The notes: generated by a model not told the origin, from the letters alone. Shown: positions 11,120-24,057, numbered from the stretch's first letter. The stretch: 64,000 nt of DNA from Daucus carota subsp. sativus (GCF_001625215.2 NC_030385.2:7247135-7311134), one strand, 5' to 3'. A program made the numbers and translations.

Positions 11120-14100
11120 TCATAATGATGAAGCTAGATGATTCAGATTCACTATGCCAGAAAGGACTGTCTTGTTCCGTTCTTTCACCTTCACTTGGTA
11201 CATTACACTGCACAATCATAATCTCCATGTAAGTCCTCAGAATAAATTCTAGTGATAAAACAGAACATAAGAACCTAACATCAAACAATACCTTGAGCCT
11301 TCTAGCCACATCTCTGTTGCTAATGTTTCTCCAGGGTACACATGCAGAAGTAGTCGACCTGATATACTTTTGACCATGCTGGGGTCTCCTCCACATATAC
11401 ATCTGATTATAGCTCTGACTGCAAACCCAAGAGTGCAAAGCCCATGCAGTATAGGGCGAGAAAATCTGGACAAATTAATATAAAAATAGTGAAAAATTCA
11501 GAATGGAGACAACAATGTATGAAGGCGGAAAATTACCAATATAATTTGTTATAATTAATTAACAGGAGACAACAAAGGTATCCCATATTATAATTTGAAC
11601 AGAGGATAATTGTATTTTAAGAGTTAAGATTGGATGAGCTATAAGCAAGATTATATAAAATCATATAACTGGTTAATGCACTAACCCTGCCTTTCCTGCA
11701 AACGCTGGATCAGAGTGCAAAGGATTATAATCACCAGACAACCTGTATAGCAATGCCTGCACAACACCATCACAAGTTTCCAGCATCACTAAACAAACTT
11801 CACACGATGCAAATGCATATATGTTAGTTTTAAGCAACTATTTAGTCACAATGTTGTGTGAGCTCTTGAATTTTGCAGTTAATCATATTTAATTCCTAAA
11901 GTAGTTGGAGTCGGCCAACGAATCCTTTGTTGCAATTACCCCTTGTCCCCACTTTTTTCCATGGGAGTGACTCAACTTATGTAGTATTCGGTCAAACCTA
12001 TTCTGTAAGATAAGCCTGATATGACAAATGTTGCCCTTCTCTACCGCTGTTAAAGGAAAGCAAGGAAACCGGTACCATACCACCAGGCGCATAGCTACAA
12101 GGTTAGCAGTTGAAGCACAGGGCACTCACCCCAACTAAACTTGCAATTATTTACACTTAATGTATTTAATTTAGTATTTACACCTTAACTTAAAACTTTA
12201 ACCTAAGGGTCAAGCATAAATTTGAGCATTCGGTTTGGAATTTATTATTTTTTACCATACTAACAGCGTACACCTGCTTGTTTTATATCTTTCTTGGCTA
12301 GTCCGCTGAGGTTGGTTTGTGTCCATCACTCTTACTATCCGCTCATTGAGAAATCTAAACTTAATGTGAACAAACCATCTCACTCAATTCATACATATCA
12401 TCTAATCGATCATATCTGGTTACACCTCCATTTATTAAGTCTACGAAGGTGTATACCTACAGGTGACAGTTTGCAGCTCCAGTAAAAATCAATATATAAG
12501 GTGAAGAGGGCTTTCCATAATTCTATCTTTGACACATTTATAACTATTCTGTGCTAAGTCCTCTCAGATCGATCAAAAAGGGTTGATACTAGCATCCTCT
12601 TAAGACAGTCCAGAACCCCTATATGAATGATGTGAAATATGAAGAAATCCAAGCCCGTAGAATCACTAGTCTAATTCATCAACTCAATATATTATAAGTA
12701 CTTTCAAAGAAGCAAAGATGGCAGATTTAGAAATCAGAAAGAAACCAAAAGTACAGAACAAAAACAATTAAGACATACCTGTGACGGCAGAGTACATTCC
12801 TCGTAAACTGCAAAGGGCTGACTTTTTGGATGCTTAAAAGCTAAGCTTTGATTGGTGAGATAGTTCGAGTAAGAATATGGGCGTTGTGCCTTTGAGAAGC
12901 CCCCAGCACCCCTTAAAAATAGTGTTAACCTGTACATTAAAATATGTACTGAGTAAACTGCATATAAATCAAAGAACATTACTCGCTTAAGAAATGGGTT
13001 TCCATATCAAAGTAGCTACCGTTCTTGTCAAAATATCTCACCTAACTACCCGATCACCCCGAGGACTGATTTAAAGCACTCGAATCACTATATATATCGC
13101 TCGTAAATTTTGAAGAACAAATTTATTAGAACTGGAGACTGTTTTCTAATAGATCATTTTTAAGCATAGGCAATGCGGATTTTCTGGTTTGATCACTAAA
13201 GATTAAGTGCAAGAACCAATTAGGGCTGAAGGTGTAAAGAGAAGATTATACGAACATATTATATATGGGTATATATATGTTTTAATGTGCCTCTACATGT
13301 ATAATTATGATTTATTTTTATTATATGAGCCAAGTGTAATACACCTCATTATTTAACTAGGATTCGGTTAAGTGTTCTGTTGATGTATTTTCTAGATTTA
13401 AACCAGTGATATACTGATATTTATAGTGATTTGACTCTTTAAAATGAGTCCCAGTGGAGATTGGGTAGCTAGTTGAGATTTTTTAACAAGAACCGATGTC
13501 CACTTTGATATAAAACCCTTAAGAAACTTACCGATTCATGCAGATCGGCTCATCAGATGACTCCATACAACTTGTAACTTCAATTTCAATAACAGCTGCT
13601 TTACCTAAAAATTAAAAGGCATGCTACAATGAGAACAAAAGCGAATTAATTTCAACACCAATAAGCTAGCATAGTATAAATGTATAATAGACTGATGGAC
13701 AGCAGGTAACAAGAATATTGTGACAGAACAACTTGTAACAAAAACAATACTGCATTTCTTAAATTTTTTGGTATATGTCTTTTGTTGCCTCCAGTTTTTG
13801 AACAATGTATTACAATCAAGATTTTCAGTATATCGAAATTTGTACGCTAACAAACCTTTATCATGCAATCCTACAACACGTGTTTTATTCCGTATCTGCA
13901 TCACAACAAAATTTGAAATATGTAAAGATTAAGTAGGTAATATAAGCAGATATTCATTTCTTGTAAATCGACAACTCTTCCAAGTACCAAGAGAATGTTA
14001 TAAATTTTGGTATACACGAAAATAAAGCAAAAGTGGCACAATAATAATATAACAAGGGCCTGCACAGACATTGGAATCACAAAACGTGAACCACTTGGAA

Positions 14101-15608
14101 CTTGTGACAGAGACTTACGCAACCATGAGTCGGCAATGGCTTGTAGATTTCTATGAACTGTTGTCCATGTAATAATAAACGCGGATCAAAACTGGTACAA
14201 GAGGAGAGACTAATTTAGTTTTTCGTGTTCAGTTAGGGAAAATATTGAAAAATAAGACTGAATAAAGAATAGAATACATATACTTACGACAAGCCAGGTA
14301 TTCCTGCAACATCCACTCCAAGAGGATATATAGCTGCAAAAGTTGGCAAGACCTACATGTAGGAAGTTGATACAGAATATCCAATACTTAAATACAATAT
14401 TAGATAATATTATTAATGATCTACTGGCATTGGATAAAATAAATTCCAAGCTGCAGTAATCTATAGACTACTCTATACTACTTACACAGCATACTAGAAA
14501 TACCACAAACTAACAGTGTATACATTTCTACTACCTTGATGAATTTCTGCCCATCTTCATGATAAACATATTTGAGCTCTTTGTCATCTAAAGCATTTCT
14601 TGCACATGCTCCAACACCTAGTGCATACAGGGTTGCATCTCTGCCCGAAGAGAGAATTATTAATACAAGGTAACGACTCTATTGAAAAAGAGTTTTGCTA
14701 AACAAGCTTGGAAATACTGAACTATGACAGAGAATTGAGAGCATACAAATTCAAAGCAAGTTTTACAAGAGATACTATAGATATGCATCAATAGACACAA
14801 ACGCAAATGTCGCTTTTAAAGGTTTTACCTCTCATCATAAGTGAATGTCTCCTGCAGTGTACATACATGCAAAAAACAAAATAATACAAATTAGAATTCT
14901 GTTATACCAAATTTCAACTATTAGATTAAGTCAGGCACTCATTTCTCCAAACGAACTTTATCGAGAGAAATACTGCTTGCAAAACTGGATATAAAAAGCA
15001 AAACAGATGACAAAGATTCTGAAGTGCAAAATTTATAACCAGAAATGTGAGTACATCTTTTGTAAATAAAATTGGGATTAAGCAATCATAACCAAACAAA
15101 AATCCAGGTACATTATTTCAGGACGAAAAAGGTCTGTAACATAACCATAATATCCTCGAATAATACCACAACCAGTAATTAACAAGAACTCTTATAGAAA
15201 CCAACTGATTAACTGTCGATCTCCTTGGACCTAATAAAATCGACTATCAATTAATCAAAGTAAATTAACTCAGCCACAATTTAAAGCTTAGAGTTTCATA
15301 GTTAAACAATCAGAAAAGCCGCCAAGACTCCATTTGTTGAGCAAACGAGTCACAAACATGTTCCGTAAGCAAAAAAAACCCAAATACCAAACCTACAAAC
15401 ACGGATTAAAGTGTACGCAGACCTTAATATACTAAAAGTGAAGAGGCATAAACACAAACATGTTATAAACATAGTTAAGTACTCATAACTGATAACATGT
15501 AACTAGGTATAAGAGAAAAAAACATGAATTGAGGGGTGAGAAAAGAAGAACCTCGGGGAATTTGTAATTAACAACAAGCTCAGGGTTGATCATAGAGCTT
15601 TTCTCCAT
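11120..15608 (-). CDS. ECH2: Peroxisomal enoyl-CoA hydratase 2 (MaoC type)
   Basis: Eleven exons: 15608-15552, 14851-14829, 14640-14535, 14352-14288, 14191-14119, 13895-13856, 13604-13532, 12929-12779, 11756-11686, 11465-11292, 11207-11120. All junctions are GT-AG and phases agree, giving 306 residues (Arabidopsis ECH2 has about 309). The enzyme hydrates 2-trans-enoyl-CoA to the 3R-hydroxyacyl-CoA, needed for beta-oxidation of fatty acids with even-position cis double bonds and for indole-3-butyric acid metabolism. It has two hot-dog halves. The hydratase-2 signature YRLSGDYNPLHSDPAFA is complete, with the catalytic Asp and His in GDYNPLH, and is followed by RPILHGLCTLGFA and PGETLATEMW. The C-terminus is SSL, a type-1 peroxisomal targeting signal as in the Arabidopsis protein. 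The 23-nt second exon encodes only ETFTYDE plus part of an Arg. Confidence 0.95.
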
Positions 15609-16010
15609 GAGTTTCAGAACAATGCGAATCCTCAACAGAAGCTTCTAAATTTTGCAAATTTGTAATGAATGATAAGCCTGGTTGGTTACCTTTTTATATA
15701 AAGGGTCAACCAATGGTTGGGTTGTTGGGTTTGTGCATAAAAAATTTAGAGAATAATCTACTATCACTATGAGTCTTAGTTGGCGCTATGAATCTTTGTT
15801 ATCCAGATTCTTGAAGGACGGGAAGTTTCGCAAGTTTCGAGGTCATTGATAATGGATGATGATGATGTCTTTGTCAAAGAACAATTTATGGCACGAGCAA
15901 ACTGCAGCGAAAATAAAGTAAAACCGAAATTTGAATTAAATAATTTGCGGAGGATTCTTGGAGAATCACGGAGAGATATATTATAAAATATTTGCTCTCA
16001 CTAATTAAAT
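15609..16010. other. ECH2 upstream region
   Basis: Leader and promoter side of the ECH2 gene (its ATG is at 15608, minus strand). AT-rich, with no clear promoter element I would defend and no gene. Confidence 0.4.
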
Positions 16011-16330
16011 TGTGTTCACTTGAAGTGAATAGAATGGAGGTTGAATGAAATCAATTTTGTACTAAAAAAATGGTGTTGATAAAAAAAATGTATACAATTT
16101 TTATTTTTTCAATCATTCTATTTCTACTATTTTAACTAGAATTTTATCCCATATATTTTGGAAGGAATGCTCATTTCATCTCTACATCATATTTCTTTAC
16201 CATCTTTATCACAAAAAAATTGAACTCATTCTAGTCACTATTAGCTCACACTTTTTTTCTTTCTCCATAGAATTTCTATATAATTTTTCATTTCATTCTC
16301 TTTTCATTCCATTTCATCCAAGTGAACACA
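16011..16330. mobile_element. MITE with 'tgtgttcacttg' ends
   Basis: The left end 'tgtgttcacttg' and right end 'caagtgaacaca' are perfect 12-base inverted repeats. They continue imperfectly inward (gaatagaatgga against tccatttcat...). The 320-bp interior is AT-rich and non-coding. A related but more diverged element, itself interrupted by another MITE, lies at about 31052-31801. The superfamily is uncertain because I cannot fix a target duplication. Confidence 0.75.
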
Positions 16331-17801
16331 GTTCGTCCCCAAATAATATTTTTTCATATTTCGTGCACCCGACGTCTCTTTTTTGTGTTACTTTGACTTT
16401 TTAAATTAAGGTGATTGAAGAACATACTTTTATTTATTATTTTAAATGTATTTATGAATAAAAATATAAACGATATACTTTAATTCATAAAAAAAATTAT
16501 AAATAATAAGTTGAAGCATCTTTTTTAATCATCTAAAATTATGTTCAAAAAGTCAAAGTTACAACTAAAAAGGGACGGTGAAAATATTCTTTTTATAATA
16601 AACATTGTGCATTCGTAATAATAATAATATATCAAAATAGGTAGGTACTCCAAAATTTATTCCCACATTTATTTCAAATCCTAATTGGTATATTTGATTA
16701 GTTCCTCTCACATTAATAACAATTGTTATAACAATTGTTATAGGACTCATAAAACACTCAAACAATATCAACCATTTGTTTTCCATGTCATCATTTTAAA
16801 ATAATCGGAACAAGATTTGGATTACGTAACATTATTTTTCCAAATATTAATCTATTTTATGAGTCGAGTTATATGATTTACGCATACCTGTTTCATGTTT
16901 GTCATTTTTAAACAAGATTTGTCTATTTTTGCTCAACGCTCACTTGGCTGGACAATGTCGATGTAAACTTCTCATATGTGAAAATGGACTTTGAAAGAAA
17001 TATCGGCTCGAATCCGGTACTATAAACATGATCAATTAGTTTTCAAAATAAGTATATATTAAAAATTTATTATAAAATATATTAAAAGAATTCATATTAA
17101 AATATCAATCAAGAATAAATACTATAAAAAATATTTTACAAATGATGGCTCATGATGCATGGTTTGTACACTGCTAAATTATAATACATCAACTTGTATG
17201 TCAAATTTCCAAACACTTATGTGTGCCATCTTAAACTATTTATAGAATTCGATAAGTTTAAATTTGTACAATTAAATTAATAAAAGATTTTTATTGATGT
17301 GAAAATTCTTAAAATAACCGTTATTGTCATTATATTCCTAATTAATTACGAGTATAATATAATAATGTACTCCAAAAATATAGTTTGTACATCCTTAAAG
17401 AATAAAATAAATTTGAATACATGTAAAATGCAGAACTCAAATCTAATAGCTGATCAGAGATTATTCGATGATAAAAGAAAGGAAAGCGCTAGATATGTTC
17501 TTTCATAATAAATAAGACCAGCATTATATTGGTGCCTATTTATAGTTCTGTTCCTTAGATGGCTTAATATGTATGGTGGTTAAATTTATATGTCTGTAAA
17601 TAAAAAAATCTTGATTTTCCAATGTATAAACATTACTAATCTATCATTGATTTTTATTGTTAGAGTTTTTACATCAAAGAAAATAATGGCAAAATCTTTG
17701 TTGCATTTTGTATGAAACCAATAAGACAATTGCAAGTTCAACATTTACATGGGCCTTGTCTTAATAAAATTCACAAACCAATAAGTATCATCGTTGATTG
17801 A
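16331..17801. other. Intergenic, no gene seen
   Basis: 1.47 kb of very AT-rich sequence with only short random open frames. A small palindrome (attgttataacaattgttata) occurs near 16721. No transposon ends recognised. Confidence 0.5.
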
Positions 17802-18168
17802 TCATATTTTTTTGCATACTGTCAAGACTGTGTGAACAGCAGCTGGGACATCAACTATGTCAGTTTTCATTGCCTCAGTCTCAACGGCATTGCAAAGACA
17901 ATCTTCTGCTTCTTTTGCTGAAACCTGACTCAATGCTTTACAACAAAGACGAATAGGAACAGGAGAAAAATTACCGGTTACCAGGACTCCGCAGGCTGTA
18001 ATACCTATAGGATCTACGTTACAGCTGCTGCAATTTAGATTTAAAGGTGAAGGAGTGGAAGCTGGAGCCTTGCCCAGAAATGGCCTAAATTCATCTGCAT
18101 GCACTACGGATATATATGAACACGACGAATAATACGAAGAAAATGGTAGATTGAGTAGACATTCCCAT
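17802..18168 (-). pseudogene. 8-Cys hydrophobic-seed/LTP-like protein, frameshifted
   Basis: Read from 18168 downward, the first frame encodes a clean signal peptide (MGMSTQSTIFFVLFVVFIYI), then runs to a stop within a few codons. The mature part lies in a different frame from about 18104. It has HADEFRPFLGKAPA, a short Pro-rich linker, and then the Cys framework C..C, C, CC, C.C, C typical of hydrophobic-seed/HyPRP (DC2.15-like) domains, with LCCKAL and CLCNAV recognisable. The last conserved Cys of the family is missing because the frame ends at VCKKI. No intron with usable splice sites fits the gap, so a small indel at about 18105-18115 (in this genome or the assembly) is the simplest reading. 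Family members are secreted cell-wall or lipid-binding proteins. Confidence 0.6.
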
Positions 18169-19061
18169 ACTAATATCTGCGAATATTGTTTTGATTTTAT
18201 ATATATAGATATGCCGCTAAGGGATCCTATATAAGGAAATCAGGTTGTCGATCTCCTTATATAATCCCTAAACATTCATATGTTGAATCTGCAACGATAT
18301 GAAGAATGTTCAGGTGAAGGTTTGGTATTTAAATATAACCCATGCAGGGCTATTGTTAGTACATTGAGATAAAATAGATGTATATTACTAAAAATACCTT
18401 TCGACATCAATTTGTCCAATGATTTTTACAAAATTTTAGCTGCTTATTCTTTCTTCCTTGCTAGGACTTTTCTAAATATTTTTATTTATAGTTAGAATTC
18501 AATTAAGCACCTTTAATTATAACTACAAATATATGAAATACATATGTGTAAAAAGCTTAAAATAAAGTCTCAATATTTAAAATTGAATAAATAAATAAAC
18601 TATGCATCCCCATCCGCAGGCCTGGCTCAAGTAAAATGGGGCACTGTGCCAAAAAACAAATTAAAATAATAATTTAGGTATATGTTAAGATCAATAAATT
18701 TCTAATCTAAAATCAATTATTTTCTCTAACTGTTTTTAAAACATAACATTCTTGACTACAAAAAAAAGTAAAAAAATTTATTTGGAAATTAAATAGTTAA
18801 ATGTATTAATCAAATAGATATATAAAATAATATTTACAAGTAAACGAGAGAAACAACACGACTCAATGAAATAATGAGATTGGAGCTATTAAGCGTTAAA
18901 TATCAACAAGATGAACTTTACTTTATATCATGGAGATATATAAAGTCAAAATTTTTGAATCATATGTAGTGGCTGTTTGCACACCCCAATAGCTGGACCT
19001 CCCAAACCCGCCTCATGAAATATTAATTTAAGTAGCCTATCTATTAATATCCATGATTAGA
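18169..19061. other. Intergenic, no gene seen
   Basis: About 0.9 kb of AT-rich sequence upstream of the hydrophobic-seed-like gene. A possible TATA-type stretch (atatatatag) occurs near 18200. No exon or transposon end recognised. Confidence 0.4.
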
Positions 19062-19800
19062 GCTGAGCATTCGGTCGGTTCGGTGCAGAACCGAATCGAA
19101 CTGAAAGAACCGAAAACCGAATTAGAAATTTTTTTCGGACCGAACTGGACCGAAATTATTGTTTGGACCGATCCGGAACCGAACCGAAATAATTCAGTTC
19201 GGTTCGGTTCTTTCTATCAGAACCGAATTCTTTTGCAAATGGTAGGTTTACATTGATCACAAGCATTGTAGTTACTGTATTAGGTAACCAACTATCAATA
19301 CTGTATTTACTTATGGAGTTGAGCAACATACAGATTCATGAAGCATCCTGAAAGATGATGGCGTGTAGATACAAGTACTGAACAGGCACTTCAGTCATAC
19401 ACTCAATTTGAATCGCAGACAACAGCTTCTTGTATAGATGCTTGAATCTCCGATTCTTAAATCTCTGTATGTTGCGGCCTACGTGTTTAGTTAGGTTCTT
19501 GGATAGATTCTTGATTAGGGTTTACTGTTTAGGACGGCTGAAAGAAGTGCTGTTGCGGGACTTGCGGGTTGCAGCTAAAACGTTAAACGTATATAACATA
19601 TATTATATATTTAATTAATATTTCGGTTCTTTCGATCCGGAACCGATTTTTTTCCAAAAGGACCGGACCGGACCGAACTTTAATTCGGTCCGGACCGAAA
19701 AACCGAAAGAACCGAATTTCTGAAAAAAAAAGAACCGAACCGAACCGAATTTTCATAATTCGGTTCTTCGGTTCCGGTTCGATTTTGCTCATGTTCCGAG
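19062..19800. mobile_element. Element with long GGTTCGG-rich inverted repeats
   Basis: About 180 bp at each end is built from 'ggttcggt', 'gaaccgaa' and 'ccggaccg' words in inverted orientation (19062-19240 and 19620-19800). They flank a 370-bp core without repeats. The tips read 'agagctgagcattcgg' and 'ttgctcatgttccgagcc', sharing an inverted tgagca/tgctca. This is the pattern of widespread non-autonomous foldback or hAT-like plant elements. The open frames here (Glu-Pro-Asn-Arg repeats) are by-products of the repeats. Target duplication not resolved. Confidence 0.7.
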
Positions 19801-20045
19801 CCTATCTCATCATATGTGAAGTATTAATTTATGCAGTCGGCCACCAAGCATGTCTCATCACATATGAATGTCCTTTGTAGACTATAGCTTATCGTGTTGT
19901 ACAAAATGTAATTATTTGATTAAACAAGTGACTCATTTTTAAAATTAAAATTTAAATGCAATATGATGAACTAATCAACCTTGCTTCTAAGTTTGGAGTG
20001 TCCCACAGTTTTTTTTTTGTTTTTTTTTCACAGGAGTGTCCCGCA

Positions 20046-20241
20046 GTCTCTGTTCTAAAAGTCGGTGATTAATCACGATTAATCACCGATTAATCACTGT
20101 TCCGTAACTCGCCGAACTAATTAAATCTCCGATTAATCACCGATCAATCTAATTAATCCCCGATCAATTTAATTAATCTCCGATTAATCCTTGTTCCATG
20201 ACTTCACCGATTAAGTCCGATTCCCGCTTTTTACAACACTG
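20046..20241. mobile_element. MITE-like element with 'gattaatc' internal repeats
   Basis: The left end 'cagtctctgttctaaaag' and right end 'ctttttacaacactg' are roughly inverted. The interior is made of reiterated 'cgattaatcaccgattaatc'-type units. A related stretch without clear ends lies at about 62812-62900. Non-coding. Confidence 0.5.
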
Positions 20242-20438
20242 CCCAGTTGAGTAGATGACAAACAACCAGGATTCTCTTGGGACCCATATGCTATTTTGCT
20301 TGCTATTTATTGAAGCTGACTAGCGCAGAATCTGATTAATTCATCTGCTAAGCTCATTTGGATTAACATTAATGATTCAAATATTGTTGATTGATTCCTT
20401 GCCCAAATTTAACCTAAGAATTAAGAAAACTTTTGACT

Positions 20439-21162
20439 GCAGTCTCTCTCCCCAAACCCTATTTTCGTAGCCGCTCTTCCTTCTCTTTCTTAGCTGCGTC
20501 GGGGCTTCCACCGGATCTCTATCGGTGGAAAGCCGCAAAACTTTGTATTTTTTGTTTTCTTCTTTCAATAAAACTTGTTGATCCCCCTAAAATCTTCTTT
20601 GTTGGGTAAGATTAACCTTTTTTTTCTTAAGTGTTTGACATTAGTTTGTTTTTTTTCGGATCTAAGGATTTAAACCCTTTTCCGATTTGGCATTCTTTTT
20701 CCTAGATCTCAATTCCACATAATTTCGGATTTCTCGTTCTTCCCAGTGATTTTATTCTCGAAAGTGGTCTGAGTAATCTTGTTTTGGTGGGTTGTTCTCC
20801 AGATCTAAGGATTGCCTTGATTTAGTTAATATTTTATTTTCGCAATTGCAAATTTATGATTGCTAGTTTGTCACGTTTGATTTTAATTTTCTCGTTGTCT
20901 CACAATTTGTGTGAGTTTTGTTACTTTCTCACCATTTGTGTGAGTATGATGCTTGATTTAGTATTAAAAGTTGTTATGGCGGAAGCGAAAGTGACGAAGC
21001 ATGTGTATATATCATCTTCAACAAATCACGTGATTTTATTTTCGAGAAGAATGGATTAATCAGTGATTGTTTCTGTATTTTGTTTGTTCGACGCGACTGT
21101 TTATGTAGATGTCGTGTGGCTTTTTATTTTTGAACGAGCTCTTTTATCAAAAAAAAAAAAAG
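20439..21162 (+). mobile_element. Short LINE-like retroposon with 15-bp target duplication
   Basis: A perfect 15-bp direct repeat 'agaaaacttttgact' flanks the insertion (20424-20438 and 21163-21177), and the plus strand ends in a 13-A tail (21149-21161). This is the signature of L1-type target-primed insertion. The 724-bp body starts 'gcagtctctctcccc', has a leader-like pyrimidine-rich first half, and ends 'gacgcgactgtttatg...gagctcttttatc' before the tail, similar to plant LINE 3' ends. It carries no reverse transcriptase, so it is either an internally deleted non-autonomous LINE or a retrocopied transcript. The identical target duplications suggest a fairly young insertion. Confidence 0.75.
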
Positions 21163-21177
21163 AGAAAACTTTTGACT

Positions 21178-22362
21178 ATTGAGCATTGGAGATAAATTAT
21201 GTACAATTAAGAAAAATAATATAATATTGGGGGTAACGAAAATTGAAAATTACAATCAACAAAAAGAGATATGATAATATATCATTATATTTTAGTAAGG
21301 ACAAAATGCATAATAATATTACATTTTAACAAATTAAATTAATCATTCATCATTCGGATTATTAATTTATTTAATCATTCAGATATTTTAATCATTTTAA
21401 TTATTTTTATTCAAATATGTCAAATGGCTCGTTTGACTGCTTGAATTGGATATGGAGTGGTGTAGCAAACTATTAATACTAGTTGATAACCCGTGCGGGT
21501 TTAAATAAAATTTTAAAATTTGTTATTTATTGGAAGAATAATGTCTTTTTTTAAGTACATTATCATATTTTTGTTACCCCTATTTAAATTATTGTTATTT
21601 AATATAAGACTTTCTATATATAAAAATTTGATCCTACTTTAAATTTATTTCATAACAATATGGGTCCCTGTTCCATGAAGTCCACAAAATAAGAGTATTG
21701 GAGTCCAAAATTATTTAAAAATAATCTACTCGTTTCAATTTTAATTTTTTTAGTTTACAATATTTGTAAACATCTGACAATTTGCAGGTTATGTTCTACA
21801 ATATAATCGTTGCAATAAAAAGATAAAACAATTATTTTTTAAATCAGTAAACACAATATATGTTGTAAAATATAACTCATAAGTAGAATAATGATCCTAA
21901 TGATTGTTAATGTTGAAATATGTTAATGATTAATTGATAATTATATATTTAAAACTATTTAAAGATGGTAAATTATATATAAAATTTGAATAATTAAAGA
22001 TATTATTTATGATTAAACTAAATAAATTTGACTGGTACTTACCGTGGCTTAAATGCGGATTTTATGGAACTTAACTCTAACAGTATGTTTTATTTTAGTA
22101 AAATTACTATGTTGTTTGATGATTTTTAAATTGTGAAAATAATATTCAGGATCAACACATATAAGTTTGTTTATAGCGTCTTTAATTTTGAACAAAATTT
22201 CAAAATTTTCGCAATTATTTTATTCATTTAATAGGTAAACATTATATATAATTCTAGTTGGAGTTTTTTTTAGATATAACAGCTATTGTAGTTGTTTCAA
22301 AAATTAATATTGTAGTTTGAGAAAATTAATTAACTTCCAAAAGTAATTTGATATCAAATATT
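21178..22362. other. AT-rich intergenic, no gene seen
   Basis: 1.2 kb of low-GC sequence. The motif 'actagttgataacccgtgcgg' near 21479 resembles a word seen at the edges of several plant repeats, but no matching second end was found. Confidence 0.4.
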
Positions 22363-22985
22363 TTGACGTATGTCTAGAGTTTCGGTTTTTTTATTATATG
22401 TTGCAGTATGGACAATGACTTCATTTTCTTTGAGTTTCTATTTGTCAAGTCAGTGTTACCACCGCCTCATTCTTCTTTATCGCAATTTTCTGAAAAACAC
22501 TGGATGATAATAATAATTATTATTTAAAAAAATATATTACCAAGTTTTTTGGTACTTTGGTATCAATATTGAATCTTGTTTATTTTAATTCTGAAATATG
22601 ATAGAAATTTTATAGATTTGTTTCATAAATTAAATTGTATGAGTTTTAAAAATTAAAACGAATATTTGACGTATGTCTAGAGTTTCGGTTCTTTTATTAT
22701 ATGTTGCAATATAGACAATGACTTCATTTTCTTTGAGTTTCTATTTGTGAAGTCAATGTTACCACCGCATTATTCCGCATTATTCGTCTTTTATCGTAAT
22801 CTTCTGAAAAACACTGAATGATAATAATTATTTTTATTAAAAAATATATGACCAAGTTTTTTGGTACTTTGGTATCAATATTGAATTTTGTTTATTTTAA
22901 TTCTGAAATATGATAGAAATTTTATAAATTTATTTCGTAAATTAAATTGTATGAGTTTTAAAAATTAAAACGAATAATTTCGTTA
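22363..22985. repeat. 303-bp tandem duplication
   Basis: Two adjacent copies with a period of 303 bases, the first at about 22363-22665 and the second from 22666. Each starts 'ttgacgtatgtctagag' and includes 'gacaatgacttcatttt' and 'ccaagttttttggtac'. Similarity is high with scattered differences and small indels. Non-coding, probably part of a larger unclassified repeat (the 'ggtacttttggtacc'-type words continue to about 23180). Confidence 0.85.
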
Positions 22986-23882
22986 ACATTATTATTCTAT
23001 TGATAGGATATTATATTAATATCAATACAGAAGTCTTTCACTGTCCTAATGAATATTGATGTCTTTAATAATAAAATTTATTCAATGTAGAAGTCTTTTG
23101 ATAATAGTATAATAATAACTATAAAATTCTAATTAATATGAAAGTGACCAAATTTTGGTACTTTTGGTACCGATGTTCCACCGAAATGTGGTTTCCCTTA
23201 TTAATAAAGGGTATTGATACTTTATCTGTAATTTTTTTATCTCTTAATATTTACAAAAAATACATTTTACATATCAGCCTATGTACATAAGATTTTTGTG
23301 AAATAAATTTAGGCAGCCTGATTTGAGAAAACCCATATATATTTGGAGATTTTTAGTAAAACTATTATTTCCTATGACATCTACGGCCAGTTTACCTATG
23401 CTTAAAATAATAGATTATGACTAATTATAGGGCAAACAAAATTGGATATGGTGTTCAGTTATTAATAGCTAAACGGGTTAGTGGTGGAAATTAGTTTGAG
23501 GTATTTTTTCAGTGAATTTTTTTTTTTTAACAAAAACTACCATAAGACATAAGTTACCAATAAATCATTTTCATTATTATATTTTTAATTAATTATAAGT
23601 TATTAATAAATCAAAATTACCAAAACATACATTTTAAGCCTCAGTTTATCATATAAGTCAAGTTAAATGATAAGTAATGCGTGCTCAGTTATAAAAAGTC
23701 TCGGAAAGTGGATATGAAAGAGCTTATCAATTTAGGATTTCAATTATACGCCCACCTTACCATTTTGTACAAAAAAAAGGATACGAAAGAGCTCATCCAA
23801 GATGTAAAAAAGAAATTGTATAAATTGAGTTACAGATTTTAAAATTTTAAAATTGCTGTGTAAAAAAAGTATTACCTATATA

Positions 23883-24057
23883 CAGTTAAACCTTTTTAAA
23901 ATAATAACGTTGAGACCAACAAAAAAAATTACTTTATCGAGTTTATTACTTTATTGAGAATAAAAATATAGTATTTACATTATGTTGAGACTAGAAAAAA
24001 ATATTATTTTAGTGATGATATTACTTTATCGATTATTACTTAATCGAGGTTCAACTG
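23883..24057. mobile_element. Pogo/Emigrant-type MITE
   Basis: The left end 'cagttaaacctttt' and right end 'taatcgaggttcaactg' form the inverted repeat typical of Emigrant/Lemi1 (pogo-like Tc1/mariner) MITEs. The insertion is flanked by TA dinucleotides (23881-23882 and 24058-24059). The 175-bp interior holds further 'ttactttatcgag' units. No coding capacity. Confidence 0.8.

Noticed and set aside
19053-19792. Two short frames rich in Glu-Pro-Asn-Arg
   Set aside because: Translations of the GGTTCGG inverted repeats, not genes.
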